Positions 26,475-35,465 of a stretch of 64,000 bases of DNA are shown here, in pieces (positions within the stretch are counted from its first letter, which is position 1; the number at the start of each line of letters is the position of its first letter). A program made the translations under genes and the position numbers. Source of the stretch: Pseudomonas sp. GV071 (lineage in GTDB: Bacteria; Pseudomonadota; Gammaproteobacteria; Pseudomonadales; Pseudomonadaceae); assembly GCF_003050835.1 (NCBI RefSeq), contig NZ_QAOJ01000007.1, positions 1-64,000 of the forward strand. Direction: 5' to 3'. The notes under the pieces were generated by a model. It was not told the origin of the DNA. It saw only the letters and a list, made by a program, of their open reading frames with translations, and did not search any database.

Positions 26475-27258
26475 TCCACCCGGCATCCCGCCATTCGGCC
26501 AGCCAACCCAGGGATCCCTGGGTATTGGTGGAGGGCCGATATTCCGCCGCCAACCAGCCGCTGTAACCCGCCCCACGCAACGCCTGAATGGCGCCGGCAA
26601 AATCCACACTGCCGGTTCCAGGCTGGTTGCGCCCGGGGCAATCGGCGAACTGCACATGGCCGATGTGGCCCGCCAGGGCGGCAATCGCTCGTGGCAGATC
26701 CAGGCCCTGACGGGCCATGTGATAAAGGTCCAGTTGCGCGGCGAAGTTGGCATGGTCCACGGCCTCGATCAGCGCCAGCAGATGTTCCGGCGTATTGATC
26801 AGAAAGCCCGGCATATCCAGCGGGTTGATCGCCTCGCTCAGCACCTTGATGCCCAACAGCTGAAACTCCTTAGCCGCGCGCCGTACGTTGGCAGCCAACG
26901 TCGCCAGCGCCTGCTCGCGGCTGACGCCCTCGGCTAGGCGTCCCGGCAACACGTTGACGAACTGCGGGCGGACCATCGCCGCATAGGTCAGCGCTTCCTG
27001 CAAGGCCTGGTCAAACTGCTCCTGTCGCGCCGGCACCGCCGCAAGGCCGGGTCCGCCGGCGGCCAGGTCGGGCGCGGCGATATTCAGCAGCACCAGCGGC
27101 AGACCCGCAGCGGCCAACGCTTCCTTGAACTGGATCGCCGGCACCTCGTAGGGGTATTGCACCTCCACCGCAGTAAAACCGGCGGCGGCTGCGGCGGCAA
27201 TGCGCTGCAGCAGGGGCAGTTCGGTAAACAGCAGGGAGATATTGGCCGCCAGCTTCAT
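26461..27258 (-). CDS. Hydroxypyruvate isomerase-family sugar-acid isomerase
   Basis: A 265-aa TIM-barrel protein of the Hyi/OtnI group (AP-endonuclease 2 superfamily). Marks are KLAANISLLFTELP at the start, the metal-ligand Glu in VLSEAINPLDMPGF, His in QLDLYHMARQG and the final AAEYRP. The family isomerises hydroxypyruvate/tartronate semialdehyde or 2-oxo-tetronates. It is translated directly after the dehydrogenase gene (TAATG overlap), so the two act together. No gcl or otnK/otnC gene is nearby, so the substrate stays open. Confidence 0.82.
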   Translation of the reverse strand: MKLAANISLLFTELPLLQRIAAAAAAGFTAVEVQYPYEVPAIQFKEALAAAGLPLVLLNIAAPDLAAGGPGLAAVPARQEQFDQALQEALTYAAMVRPQFVNVLPGRLAEGVSREQALATLAANVRRAAKEFQLLGIKVLSEAINPLDMPGFLINTPEHLLALIEAVDHANFAAQLDLYHMARQGLDLPRAIAALAGHIGHVQFADCPGRNQPGTGSVDFAGAIQALRGAGYSGWLAAEYRPSTNTQGSLGWLAEWRDAGWISPR

Positions 27259-28148
27259 TAATGCTTCTCCCGGTACAGCTCGATCAGAGTGGCCGGGTCG
27301 CGCTCAAGGTTGCCGACGTTGCTGCCATGCAAGCGCATCAACTGCGCCGCCAGGGCGCTGACGGGAGTGCTGGAGTCATGCTCGCGGGCCAGTTTCACGG
27401 CGGTATCGAGGTCTTTGAGCAAGGTGCGCACATGCCATTTGATCGGTTCGAAATGGCTCTCAGCCATTTGCGGGGCGAGGATCTGCAGCGGCTTGGAATC
27501 AGCGAAACCACCGGCCAAGGCTGGCGCCAGCAGGCTGGCATCGACGCCAGATTTCTCCGCCAGGGCCACCACTTCGGCGATCACCAGGGCGTTGCAGGCA
27601 ACGATCATCTGGTTGCACACCTTGGTCACCTGCCCGGCCCCCACCGCGCCCATGCGCGTCAGACGTTGGCCGAGGTTCATCAGGATCGGTCGCACCTGCT
27701 CGATGTCATCTTCACGACCACCAGCCATGATCGCCAAGGTGCCGCCCTGGGCACCGGCCACGCCACCGGATACCGGGGTATCGAGCCAATGCATGCCGCT
27801 GCGGCTTTCCAGCTCGGCGGCCATTTCGCGGGTGGCGGCAGGTTCCAGGCTGGAAAAGTCCACCAGCAGTTGGCCGGCTTTCGCCCCTTCCACTACACCC
27901 TGCTCACCGAACACCACTTTGCGCACGACGCGGGTGTCGGCCAGGCACAGCATCACCACGTCGGCATGGGCGCACAGCTCCGCGGGGGTGGCGACCTGAC
28001 GGGCACCAGCGGCTAGCAGCGGCGCGCATTTGTCCGGCGAGCGGTTCCATACGGTGAGCGGATAGCCGGCGGCCAACAGGCGCTGGCACATGGGCAGGCC
28101 CATCAGGCCGATGCCGGCGAATGCGATAGAAGGGAGGGCGGCGTTCAT
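27258..28148 (-). CDS. 3-hydroxyisobutyrate dehydrogenase-family reductase
   Basis: A 296-aa beta-hydroxyacid dehydrogenase. It has the N-terminal cofactor motif AGIGLMGLPM, substrate-binding DTPVSGGVAGAQGGTLAIMAGG, and the catalytic lysine in GAGQVTKVCNQ. The family includes tartronate-semialdehyde reductase (GarR/GlxR) and L-threonate dehydrogenase (LtnD). Pairing with a Hyi/OtnI protein favours one of these. The start at 28148 has GGAG at proper spacing; ATG 28160 is 12 bases further up and less likely. Confidence 0.83.
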   Translation of the reverse strand: MNAALPSIAFAGIGLMGLPMCQRLLAAGYPLTVWNRSPDKCAPLLAAGARQVATPAELCAHADVVMLCLADTRVVRKVVFGEQGVVEGAKAGQLLVDFSSLEPAATREMAAELESRSGMHWLDTPVSGGVAGAQGGTLAIMAGGREDDIEQVRPILMNLGQRLTRMGAVGAGQVTKVCNQMIVACNALVIAEVVALAEKSGVDASLLAPALAGGFADSKPLQILAPQMAESHFEPIKWHVRTLLKDLDTAVKLAREHDSSTPVSALAAQLMRLHGSNVGNLERDPATLIELYREKH

Positions 28149-28216
28149 CAAGGGCTCCATACACGTCAGAATGACGCCATCTTAGCCCCCAACGCTGATT
28201 CGTAGGACGGGGCCGG

Positions 28217-28531
28217 TTAGGGCCGCTCTTGAATCAGCACCCAGGGCGCCACCACCACCGCCCACAACTGCGGGTCGCGGGCCAGCAGGTCTTCGGCCAG
28301 GCTGGCTTCCACTTTGCTGATGGCGGCGCTTTGCAGCCATTCGCCGACCTGGCCGCCGTTGTCTTCAGCCACGGCCATGGCAACCTCAACCAGGTCCATG
28401 CCCGGCGTCACCCACAGCAAGGCGCCACGGGCGAAGAACGGCTGCAGTTCCTGCCAGGTAATAGCAGCGGTTTCACCCAGCAACTTCGCATAGAGTGGAT
28501 TGGCGTAAAGGGGGTTGATGGCGTCGGTCAT
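28217..28531 (-). CDS. DUF2288 family protein
   Basis: A 104-aa acidic protein (KLLGETAAITWQELQPFFARGALLWVTPGMDLVEVAMAVAEDN) of the DUF2288 family, widespread in gamma-proteobacteria and of unknown function. The open frame could start at 28648, but the sequence before MTDAINPLY has the look of a promoter region, and the family starts near this Met. It is a single leftward gene, divergent from the bra operon. Confidence 0.8.
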   Translation of the reverse strand: MTDAINPLYANPLYAKLLGETAAITWQELQPFFARGALLWVTPGMDLVEVAMAVAEDNGGQVGEWLQSAAISKVEASLAEDLLARDPQLWAVVVAPWVLIQERP

Positions 28532-28878
28532 CGCGGGCTCTTTGTTCGACAAAATGTAAAAGGTGGTCCACCGTTCGGGGCGGCCATGATAGCGGCGCAC
28601 CACAATGAAACAAGCGCCGCCTGACGTACAAACCGCCCACAGCGGCACGCCGTTTTTCTATACGTTTATTGCGATTTAGCGACATTGCTTACAGACGGCA
28701 TCAGTCGCCGCTTTTCAAGGCATAAATCGGCACTCTAAACTCCGCCGTTAAAGTTGCCAGGGACTGTGGCCGGGAATTTCATTTCGGCCCCGCAACTTAG
28801 ACCAACAGGGCATGTCCACTTGCGCACCTTGCGCACGTGGGTCTTATAAAAAACGAAAAAACATAAGAGTGGAGCACT
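28532..28878. promoter_or_regulatory. Regulatory gap between DUF2288 and braC
   Basis: This 347-bp gap holds no gene. Near braC the sequence TTGCGCACCTTGCGCACG (28819-28836) followed by TATAAA could give a weak sigma-70 promoter, and GTGGAG stands 6 bases before the braC ATG as the ribosome-binding site. I found no sigma-54 or Fur signature. Confidence 0.35.
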
Positions 28879-29991
28879 ATGAACAAGGCTACTAAGCAAC
28901 TGTTTGCTGCCATGGCTATGGCCGGCGTCGCCAGCTATTCACTAGCAGCTGACACCATCAAGATCGGCCTGGCTGGCCCGGTTACCGGCGCTGTCGCTCA
29001 ATACGGCGAGATGCAGTTCATCGGCGCCAAAATGGCTATCGAACAAATCAACAAGGCTGGCGGTGTAAACGGCCAGCAGCTCGAAGGCGTTGTGTACGAC
29101 GACGCTTGCGACCCGAAACAAGCCGTTGCCGTGGCCAACAAAATCGTCAACGACGAAGTCAAGTTCGTGGTTGGCCACCTGTGCTCCAGCTCCACTCAGC
29201 CGGCTTCCGACATCTATGAAGATGAAGGCATCCTGATGATCACCGCGGCGTCCACCAGCCCGGAAATCACCGCTCGTGGCTACCAGCTGGTATTCCGCAC
29301 CATCGGTCTGGACAGCCTGCAAGGCCCAACCGCCGGCAACTTCATTGCTGACCACATCAAGCCGAAAACCGTTGCTGTTATCCACGACAAGCAGCAGTAC
29401 GGCGAAGGCATCGCTACCGCGGTCAAGCAGACCCTGGAAGCCAAAGGCGTGAAAGTAGCCCTGTTCGAAGGCATCAATGCCGGCGACAAAGACTTCTCGG
29501 CGATGATCTCCAAACTGAAACAAGCCAACGTCGACTTCGTGTACTACGGCGGCTACCACCCGGAACTCGGCCTGCTGCTGCGTCAGTCGGCTGAGAAAGG
29601 CCTGAAAGTTCGTTACATGGGCCCAGAAGGCGTGGGTAACAAAGAGCTGTCGGCCATCGCTGGCCCGGCTTCCGAAGGCCTGCTGGTAACCCTGCCGAAG
29701 TCGTTCGACCAGGACCCGAAAAACCAGGCGCTGGTTGAAGCCTTCAAAGCCAAGAAAGAAGACCCGAGCGGTCCTTTCGTGTTCCCGGCTTACGCCGCGG
29801 TACAAGTGATTGCCGAAGGCATCAAGAAAGCCGGTGACACCGACACTGCCAAGGTTGCTGCCGCCCTGCGCGCCAACACCTTCGCCACCCCGACCGGTGA
29901 CCTGAGCTTCGACGCCAAAGGCGATCTGAAAGACTTCAGCTTCGTGGTCTACGACTGGCACGCTGACGGCACCAAAACCGAAGCTAAGTAA
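28879..29991 (+). CDS. braC: Branched-chain amino-acid binding protein
   Basis: A 370-aa periplasmic binding protein with a signal peptide ending SLA-ADTIKIG. It has the LIVBP pattern: DTIKIGLAGPVTGAVAQYGEMQFIGAKMAIEQIN, the ligand-contact HLCSSSTQPASDIYEDEGILMITAASTSPE, and the hinge YYGGYHPE. It matches P. aeruginosa BraC/E. coli LivJ-LivK in length and sequence. It captures leucine, isoleucine, valine (and alanine) for the BraDEFG ABC importer. A terminator follows, so its message is probably far more abundant than that of the permease genes. Confidence 0.95.
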   Translation: MNKATKQLFAAMAMAGVASYSLAADTIKIGLAGPVTGAVAQYGEMQFIGAKMAIEQINKAGGVNGQQLEGVVYDDACDPKQAVAVANKIVNDEVKFVVGHLCSSSTQPASDIYEDEGILMITAASTSPEITARGYQLVFRTIGLDSLQGPTAGNFIADHIKPKTVAVIHDKQQYGEGIATAVKQTLEAKGVKVALFEGINAGDKDFSAMISKLKQANVDFVYYGGYHPELGLLLRQSAEKGLKVRYMGPEGVGNKELSAIAGPASEGLLVTLPKSFDQDPKNQALVEAFKAKKEDPSGPFVFPAYAAVQVIAEGIKKAGDTDTAKVAAALRANTFATPTGDLSFDAKGDLKDFSFVVYDWHADGTKTEAK

Positions 29992-30010
29992 GTTTCGAGC
30001 CGCAACCCGA

Positions 30011-30041
30011 AGCCCACTGCATGTGCAGTGGGCTTTGTTTT
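30011..30041 (+). terminator. Terminator or attenuator after braC
   Basis: A 10-bp stem AGCCCACTGC/GCAGTGGGCT is followed by TTGTTTT. The operon continues downstream, so it would act as a partial terminator that gives more binding protein than permease. Confidence 0.8.
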
Positions 30042-30051
30042 AAGAGGTAAA

Positions 30052-30202
30052 CGGGTCCACGCTCAGCCATAAGCTACGAGCGGCACCCACGCGAAAGCTT
30101 TCAAAACCCCATTCCCAAGCTATATAGCAAGGCGGACCCGCCCAGGCAGGTCTGAACGGCGCGAGCCGGCCCCGCGAGGGGCGAAGCACAAGGCGTGCTT
30201 CG
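30052..30202 (+). ncRNA. Candidate structured RNA between braC and braD
   Basis: Three hairpins stand back to back: CGGC-GCGA-GCCG (30157-30168), GCCCC-GCGA-GGGGC (30169-30182) and CGAAGCAC-AAGGC-GTGCTTCG (30182-30202). The first two carry GNRA tetraloops, a mark of folded RNA. A long-range 7-bp pairing CGGGTCC (30052-30058) with GGACCCG (30134-30140) could close them off. I see no open frame with a ribosome-binding site in the 370-nt gap. It may be an sRNA processed from the operon or a leader controlling braD. Strand and function are inferred. Confidence 0.45.
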
Positions 30203-30360
30203 TGATGGAAGCGATTGAGTACCCCTGTCCTGCTGCGAACCACAGCTGACAGTCCCCCCCGGTGGGATGCAGCCCCTACAGGCCCTGCATGGCGCAATCG
30301 TCGACCTGACGCAGCTATCGAGTCACGCAACAGGTTTTGTAAGTTTTCAGGAGAGTTTTG

Positions 30361-31284
30361 ATGCCTGACATCTACCATTTCTTACAGCAGCTGGTTAATG
30401 GCTTGACCATTGGCAGCACCTACGCCTTGATCGCCATCGGCTACACGATGGTGTACGGCATTATCGGCATGATCAACTTCGCCCACGGCGAGGTGTACAT
30501 GATCGGTTCCTACGTCGCCTTCCTGGTGATCGCCGGTCTGACCATGCTCGGCCTCGACAGCCTGCCGATCATTCTGATCGCGGCCTTCGCAGCCACCATC
30601 ATTGTCGCCAGTGCCTATGGCTACAGTATTGAACGGGTCGCCTACCGACCGCTGCGTGGCAGCAACCGTTTGATCCCGCTGATTTCGGCAATCGGTATGT
30701 CGATATTTCTGCAGAACGAGGTACTCCTCGCGCAGAACTCCAAAGACAAAGCGATTCCCAACCTGATCCCCGGCAACTTCGTGTTTGGCGAGAGCACCAT
30801 GAATGGTGTGGTGATCTCCTACATGCAGGTGCTGATCTTCGTCGTCACCTTCCTGGTGATGCTCGGCCTGACCCTGTTCATCTCCCGTTCCCGCCTGGGC
30901 CGCGCCTGCCGCGCCTGCGCCGAGGACATCAAGATGGCCAACCTGCTGGGCATCAACACCAACAACATCATTGCCCTGACCTTCGTCATCGGCGCCACCC
31001 TGGCGGCCGTCGCGGCGGTGTTGTTGGGCATGCAATACGGGGTGATCAACCCCAACCTGGGCTTCCTCGCCGGCATCAAGGCGTTCACCGCCGCGGTACT
31101 CGGCGGCATCGGCAGCATTCCCGGCGCCATGCTGGGTGGCCTGGTGCTGGGCGTAGCCGAAGCCTTTGGCGCCGATATCTTCGGCGACCAGTACAAAGAC
31201 GTGGTGGCGTTCAGCCTGTTGGTGCTGGTGCTGTTGTTCCGCCCGACCGGCATTCTCGGTCGCCCGGAGGTTGAAAAAGTATGA
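30361..31284 (+). CDS. braD: Branched-chain amino-acid ABC permease (LivH type)
   Basis: A 307-aa inner-membrane protein with about eight helices, starting [39 protein letters not shown], the LivH signature. The [20 protein letters not shown] and [18 protein letters not shown] segments (cytoplasmic contact loop) follow. It forms the channel with BraE. ATG 30361 is preceded by AGGAGA. The stop overlaps the braE ATG. Confidence 0.95.
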   Translation: MPDIYHFLQQLVNGLTIGSTYALIAIGYTMVYGIIGMINFAHGEVYMIGSYVAFLVIAGLTMLGLDSLPIILIAAFAATIIVASAYGYSIERVAYRPLRGSNRLIPLISAIGMSIFLQNEVLLAQNSKDKAIPNLIPGNFVFGESTMNGVVISYMQVLIFVVTFLVMLGLTLFISRSRLGRACRACAEDIKMANLLGINTNNIIALTFVIGATLAAVAAVLLGMQYGVINPNLGFLAGIKAFTAAVLGGIGSIPGAMLGGLVLGVAEAFGADIFGDQYKDVVAFSLLVLVLLFRPTGILGRPEVEKV

Positions 31285-32552
31285 GCACCTCAATTACCGC
31301 CAAGCAGCTCAAAACGGCGTTTTTCAGCGCCCTGCTGGTGCTGGCCGTGGCTTACCCGATTCTCGGCCTGAAGCTGAACATCGTCGGCATCCAGCTGGAA
31401 GTGCACGGTGCCAGCGCGCCGACTCTGTGGACCATCTTCGGTTGCGCAATCGCCATGTTCGTCTGGCAGCTGTTTCGCAGCCAGTTCGACCAGGCCCTGA
31501 GTGCGCTGCCCAAAGTGCCAGGCGTGCCGTCCTCGGCGACCAACTTCCTCACCCTGCCGTCGACCCAGCGCTGGTTCGTGCTGGCGCTGGTGGTGGTGGC
31601 GCTGGTGTGGCCGTTCTTCGGTTCGCGCGGCGCGGTGGATATCGCCACCCTGATCCTGATCTACGTGATGCTCGGCCTGGGCCTGAACATCGTGGTCGGC
31701 CTGGCCGGTCTGCTGGACCTGGGTTACGTCGGCTTCTACGCCGTCGGCGCCTACAGCTATGCCCTGCTCTCGCACTACTACGGTTTCGGTTTCTGGCTGT
31801 GCCTGCCGATTGCCGGCCTGATGGCGGCGCTGTTCGGCTTCCTGCTGGGCTTCCCGGTATTGCGCCTGCGTGGCGACTACCTGGCCATCGTTACCCTGGG
31901 TTTCGGCGAGATCATCCGCATTCTGCTGCGTAACCTCACCGAGCTCACCGGTGGCCCGAACGGCATCAGCAACATCGACAAACCGACCCTGTTCGGCCTG
32001 AGCTTCGAGCGCAAGGCGGCGGAAGGCCTGCAAACCTTCCACGAGTACTTCGGCATTGCCTACAACTCGATCTACAAGGTGATCTTCCTGTACCTGGTCG
32101 CCCTGCTGCTGGTGTTGCTGGCCTTGTTTGTGATCAACCGCCTGCTGCGCATGCCGATCGGGCGTGCCTGGGAAGCGCTGCGTGAAGACGAAATCGCCTG
32201 CCGCGCGCTGGGCATGAATCCCACCGTGATCAAGCTATCGGCCTTCACCCTGGGCGCCTGCTTCGCCGGTTTTGCTGGCAGCTTCTTCGCCGCCCGCCAA
32301 GGCCTGATCACCCCGGAGTCGTTCACCTTCCTGGAGTCGGCGACCATCCTCGCCATCGTCGTGCTCGGCGGCCTGGGTTCGCAGTTGGGGGTGATTCTGG
32401 CCGCCATCGTGATGATCCTGCTGCCGGAGCTGATGCGTAACTTCAGCGAGTACCGCATGTTGCTGTTCGGTGCCCTGATGGTGTTCATGATGATCTGGCG
32501 TCCACAGGGCTTCTTGCCCATGCAGCGCCCTCACCTGGAGTTGAAGCAATGA
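31281..32552 (+). CDS. braE: Branched-chain amino-acid ABC permease (LivM type)
   Basis: A 423-aa inner-membrane protein. The first ~100 residues form an extra region before the conserved LivM core ([33 protein letters not shown]). The ABC-contact loop is [18 protein letters not shown], and the end is DEFINED by [18 protein letters not shown]. It is the partner channel subunit of BraD. Its ATG overlaps the braD stop by four bases, and its own stop overlaps the braF start, so the units are translationally linked. Confidence 0.95.
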   Translation: MSTSITAKQLKTAFFSALLVLAVAYPILGLKLNIVGIQLEVHGASAPTLWTIFGCAIAMFVWQLFRSQFDQALSALPKVPGVPSSATNFLTLPSTQRWFVLALVVVALVWPFFGSRGAVDIATLILIYVMLGLGLNIVVGLAGLLDLGYVGFYAVGAYSYALLSHYYGFGFWLCLPIAGLMAALFGFLLGFPVLRLRGDYLAIVTLGFGEIIRILLRNLTELTGGPNGISNIDKPTLFGLSFERKAAEGLQTFHEYFGIAYNSIYKVIFLYLVALLLVLLALFVINRLLRMPIGRAWEALREDEIACRALGMNPTVIKLSAFTLGACFAGFAGSFFAARQGLITPESFTFLESATILAIVVLGGLGSQLGVILAAIVMILLPELMRNFSEYRMLLFGALMVFMMIWRPQGFLPMQRPHLELKQ

Positions 32553-33316
32553 GCCGCCCGATTCTTGAAGTAAGCGGCCTGTGCATGCGCTTCGGCGGTC
32601 TGTTGGCCGTTAATGGTGTGGGCCTGACCGTGCAGGAAAAACAGGTGGTGTCGATGATCGGCCCGAACGGCGCCGGCAAGACCACGGTGTTCAACTGCCT
32701 GACCGGTTTCTACAAGCCCACATCCGGCACCGTGCTGCTCGACGGTGAAGCGATTCAGGGCCTGGCTGGCCACGAGATCGCCCGCAAGGGCGTGGTGCGG
32801 ACCTTCCAGAACGTGCGCCTGTTCAAGGACATGACCGCCATCGAAAACCTGCTGATCGCCCAGCACCGGCACATCAACACCAACTTCCTGGCAGGTCTGT
32901 TCAAGACCCCGGCGTTCCGCAAAAGCGAGCGCGATGCCATGGAGTTCGCCGCGCACTGGCTGGACAAGGTCAACCTCACCGACGTCGCCAACCGCCCGGC
33001 CGGCACCCTCGCCTACGGCCAGCAACGCCGCCTGGAAATCGCTCGCTGCATGATGACCCGCCCACGCCTGCTGATGCTCGACGAGCCGGCGGCGGGTCTC
33101 AACCCGAACGAAACCGAAGAGCTGAAACAGCTGATCGGCGTGCTGCGCGATGAATACAACGTCACCGTGCTACTGATCGAACACGACATGAAGCTGGTGA
33201 TGAGCATTTCCGACCACATCGTGGTGATCAACCAGGGCACGCCCCTGGCCGACGGCACACCGGAGCAGATTCGCGACAATCCGGATGTGATCAAAGCCTA
33301 TCTGGGGGAGGCGTAA
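32549..33316 (+). CDS. braF: Branched-chain amino-acid ABC ATPase (LivG type)
   Basis: A 255-aa cytoplasmic ATPase. Walker A is GPNGAGKT (38-45), the signature is [12 protein letters not shown] (an LSGGQ variant usual in LivG), and Walker B is [14 protein letters not shown] with H-loop LIEHDM. The long insertion [21 protein letters not shown] is typical of LivG. It pairs with BraG to power uptake. Three bases separate it from braG. Confidence 0.95.
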   Translation: MSRPILEVSGLCMRFGGLLAVNGVGLTVQEKQVVSMIGPNGAGKTTVFNCLTGFYKPTSGTVLLDGEAIQGLAGHEIARKGVVRTFQNVRLFKDMTAIENLLIAQHRHINTNFLAGLFKTPAFRKSERDAMEFAAHWLDKVNLTDVANRPAGTLAYGQQRRLEIARCMMTRPRLLMLDEPAAGLNPNETEELKQLIGVLRDEYNVTVLLIEHDMKLVMSISDHIVVINQGTPLADGTPEQIRDNPDVIKAYLGEA

Positions 33317-33319
33317 CTC

Positions 33320-34021
33320 ATGCTGTATTTCGATAACGTTTCCACCTTCTACGGCAAGATCCAGGCGCTGCATAACGTCAACGTGGAAGTGCACAAGGGC
33401 GAGATCGTCACCCTGATCGGCGCCAACGGTGCCGGCAAGTCGACCCTGCTGATGACCCTCTGCGGTTCGCCGCGCGCGGCCAAAGGCAGCATCCGCTATC
33501 AGGGCGAAGAGCTGGTCGGGCTGGAGTCCAGCGAGATCATGCGTAAAAGCATCGCGGTGGTGCCCGAAGGCCGCCGCATCTTTGCCCGCCTGACCGTGGA
33601 AGAGAACCTGGCCATGGGCGGCTTCTTCACCGACAAGGGCGACTACCAAGAGCAACTGGACAAGGTCTTGCACCTGTTCCCGCGCTTGAAGGAGCGCTAC
33701 AACCAGCGCGGCGGCACCATGTCCGGCGGCGAACAGCAGATGCTCGCCATCGGCCGTGCGCTGATGAGCAAGCCGCAACTGCTGCTGCTCGACGAGCCGT
33801 CCCTGGGCCTGGCACCGATCATCATCCAGCAGATCTTTCAGATCATCGAACAGCTGCGCAAAGATGGCGTGACGGTGTTCCTGGTCGAGCAGAACGCCAA
33901 CCAGGCGTTGAAGATTGCTGACCGTGCGTATGTGCTTGAGAACGGGCATGTGGTGATGCAGGGAACTGGTGAAGCCCTTCTCACTGACCCAAAGGTTCGC
34001 GACGCCTACCTCGGCGGTTGA
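33320..34021 (+). CDS. braG: Branched-chain amino-acid ABC ATPase (LivF type)
   Basis: A 233-aa cytoplasmic ATPase with Walker A GANGAGKS (34-41), Q-loop VPEGRRIFARLTVEENLAMGGF (typical of LivF), signature MSGGEQQMLAIGRALM, Walker B LLLLDEPSLGLAP and H-loop LVEQN. It is the last gene of the operon and is followed by a terminator and a REP pair. Confidence 0.95.
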   Translation: MLYFDNVSTFYGKIQALHNVNVEVHKGEIVTLIGANGAGKSTLLMTLCGSPRAAKGSIRYQGEELVGLESSEIMRKSIAVVPEGRRIFARLTVEENLAMGGFFTDKGDYQEQLDKVLHLFPRLKERYNQRGGTMSGGEQQMLAIGRALMSKPQLLLLDEPSLGLAPIIIQQIFQIIEQLRKDGVTVFLVEQNANQALKIADRAYVLENGHVVMQGTGEALLTDPKVRDAYLGG

Positions 34022-34040
34022 TACCAGCCCCCCCTACGAG

Positions 34041-34065
34041 AGCCCCGTCATGCGGGGCTTTTTTA
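34041..34065 (+). terminator. Terminator of the bra operon
   Basis: Stem AGCCCCG/CGGGGCT with a TCATG loop is followed by a six-T run. Confidence 0.9.
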
Positions 34066-34084
34066 TGCCTGAAAAACAACCCCT

Positions 34085-34179
34085 GTAGGAGCGGCTGGGC
34101 GGTATTCCGATCAGCCGCGATGCTTTTTGATCTTTGCGTTTCCAGGCCCGACCAATCGCGGCTAAAGCCGCTCCTACGG
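34085..34179. repeat. REP elements, one arm interrupted
   Basis: GTAGGAGCGGCT at 34086-34097 begins one REP, but the core is broken by a short insert (GGGCGGTATTCCGA) before CAGCCGCGATGC. The facing copy ATCGCGGCTAAAGCCGCTCC at 34155-34174 is complete. Confidence 0.7.
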
Positions 34180-34245
34180 AAAAACTTTCCGCGCACGCTG
34201 TAACAACTACTCGCCTCATTTCTCTACTTCACTAAGCAGGCAGCC

Positions 34246-34269
34246 ATGACCTGCTCCTTCAATGAATAG
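34246..34269 (+). other. Possible 7-codon upstream reading frame before bufA
   Basis: ATG 34246 opens a frame of seven codons (MTCSFNE) closed by TAG, with AGG a few bases before it, ending 10 bases before the bufA ATG. Short leader peptides control some copper-response operons. Whether this one is translated is unknown. Confidence 0.25.
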
Positions 34270-34279
34270 AGAGAACGCC

Positions 34280-34588
34280 ATGAACAAGAACAACCGTCCC
34301 CTGCACACCGCCGCCCTCGCCCTGGCCTTGGGCAGCGCCCTGAGCATTGCCTCCGCGCCGATGGTGGCCCATGCCGCCGACGACAAAAACGACAAGTGTT
34401 TTGGCGTAGCGATGAAAGGCAAAAACGATTGCGCCGCGGGCGCCGGCACCACCTGCGCGGGCACCTCCGCGAAAGACTTCCAGGGCAACGCCTGGAAACT
34501 GGTACCTAAGGGCACCTGTGAAAAAACCGCCAGCCCGACCTCGCCGACCGGCTTTGGCCAACTGGCTGCCTTCAAAGAAAAAGCCTGA
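34280..34588 (+). CDS. bufA: Bufferin-type precursor peptide (DUF2282/BufA family)
   Basis: A 102-aa exported small protein. The signal peptide ends APMVAHA (cut after residue 32), followed by the DUF2282 core [32 protein letters not shown]. Four cysteines stand at 40, 51, 59 and 80, the usual number. Proteins of this family are reported as ribosomally made peptides whose cysteines are oxidised by a DUF692 (MNIO) enzyme, giving periplasmic copper binders called bufferins. The enzyme gene follows 19 bases downstream. ATG 34280 was chosen over 34262 because it opens the signal peptide. Confidence 0.87.
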   Translation: MNKNNRPLHTAALALALGSALSIASAPMVAHAADDKNDKCFGVAMKGKNDCAAGAGTTCAGTSAKDFQGNAWKLVPKGTCEKTASPTSPTGFGQLAAFKEKA

Positions 34589-34607
34589 GCCGTCGGGACG
34601 CACGACC

Positions 34608-35465
34608 ATGAACCAGCCCTTGCCCCTTCGTGCGTCCCCTGCCGGCCTGCCAGCGCGTGCTGGCCTGGGCCTGAAATCCCAGCATTACCAAGACATTCTG
34701 GCCAGCCGGCCGAGCATTGGTTTTTTTGAAATCCATGCGGAAAACTACATGGTCGCCGGTGGCCCCTTTCACCATTACCTCGGGCAGATTCGCCAGCACT
34801 ACCCGCTGTCGCTGCATGGGGTTGGCTTGTCAATTGGCGGCGAAGAGCCGCTCGACCAGCAGCACCTGCAACGTCTGGCGGCGCTGCTGGAACGCTACCA
34901 GCCCGCGGTTTTTTCCGAGCACCTGGCCTGGTCCAGCCACGGCCCGACGTACCTGAATGACCTGCTGCCAGTGGCTTACGACCGGCCGACGCTGGAGCGG
35001 GTCTGCCAACACATCGATCAGACTCAGTCCTTCCTCAAACGCCCGATGCTGCTGGAGAACCCGGCCACCTATGTCGAGTTCAGCCACTCCAGCCTGGGCG
35101 AGGCGCAGTTTATCCGTGAGGTGGTGCAACGTACCGGCTGCGGCCTGCTGCTGGACGTCAACAACCTGTACATCTCCTGCGTCAATCACCAGCGCGACGT
35201 GCAGGCCTATCTGCAGGCATTGCCGTTGGCCGCCGTGCAGCAGATTCACCTGGCCGGTTTTGCCGAAGACCAGGACAGCCTCGGCGCCCGCCTGCTCATC
35301 GACAGCCATGGCGCGCCGGTGGATAACGCCGTGTGGGCGCTCTATGCACAAATCATCGACCAACTGGGCCCGCTGCCGACGCTAATCGAATGGGACAACG
35401 ATGTTCCGCCCCTGCCTCAGTTACTCGCCGAAGCCGAGTTGGCCGAACGGGTGCTCGCGCCGTGA
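34608..35465 (+). CDS. bufB: DUF692 multinuclear non-haem iron oxidase (MNIO, BufB)
   Basis: A 285-aa TIM-barrel enzyme. The iron-ligand pattern of MNIO enzymes is complete: [10 protein letters not shown] (41-48), [11 protein letters not shown] (His70), FSEHLAW (Glu104-His105), [36 protein letters not shown] and LIEWDNDVP. It should modify cysteines of the BufA peptide. The frame is open from 34518, but that part overlaps bufA out of frame; ATG 34608 matches the family start. Its stop overlaps the next start. Confidence 0.9.
   Translation: MNQPLPLRASPAGLPARAGLGLKSQHYQDILASRPSIGFFEIHAENYMVAGGPFHHYLGQIRQHYPLSLHGVGLSIGGEEPLDQQHLQRLAALLERYQPAVFSEHLAWSSHGPTYLNDLLPVAYDRPTLERVCQHIDQTQSFLKRPMLLENPATYVEFSHSSLGEAQFIREVVQRTGCGLLLDVNNLYISCVNHQRDVQAYLQALPLAAVQQIHLAGFAEDQDSLGARLLIDSHGAPVDNAVWALYAQIIDQLGPLPTLIEWDNDVPPLPQLLAEAELAERVLAP

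Noticed and set aside
28532..28878. Sigma-54 promoter upstream of braC
   Set aside because: No TGGCAC-N5-TTGC pair with correct spacing was seen.
30040..30378. Open frame of 112 codons on the minus strand in the braC-braD gap
   Set aside because: It has no ribosome-binding site and runs into braD, and its residues are of mixed low-complexity type. The gap is better explained as folded RNA.
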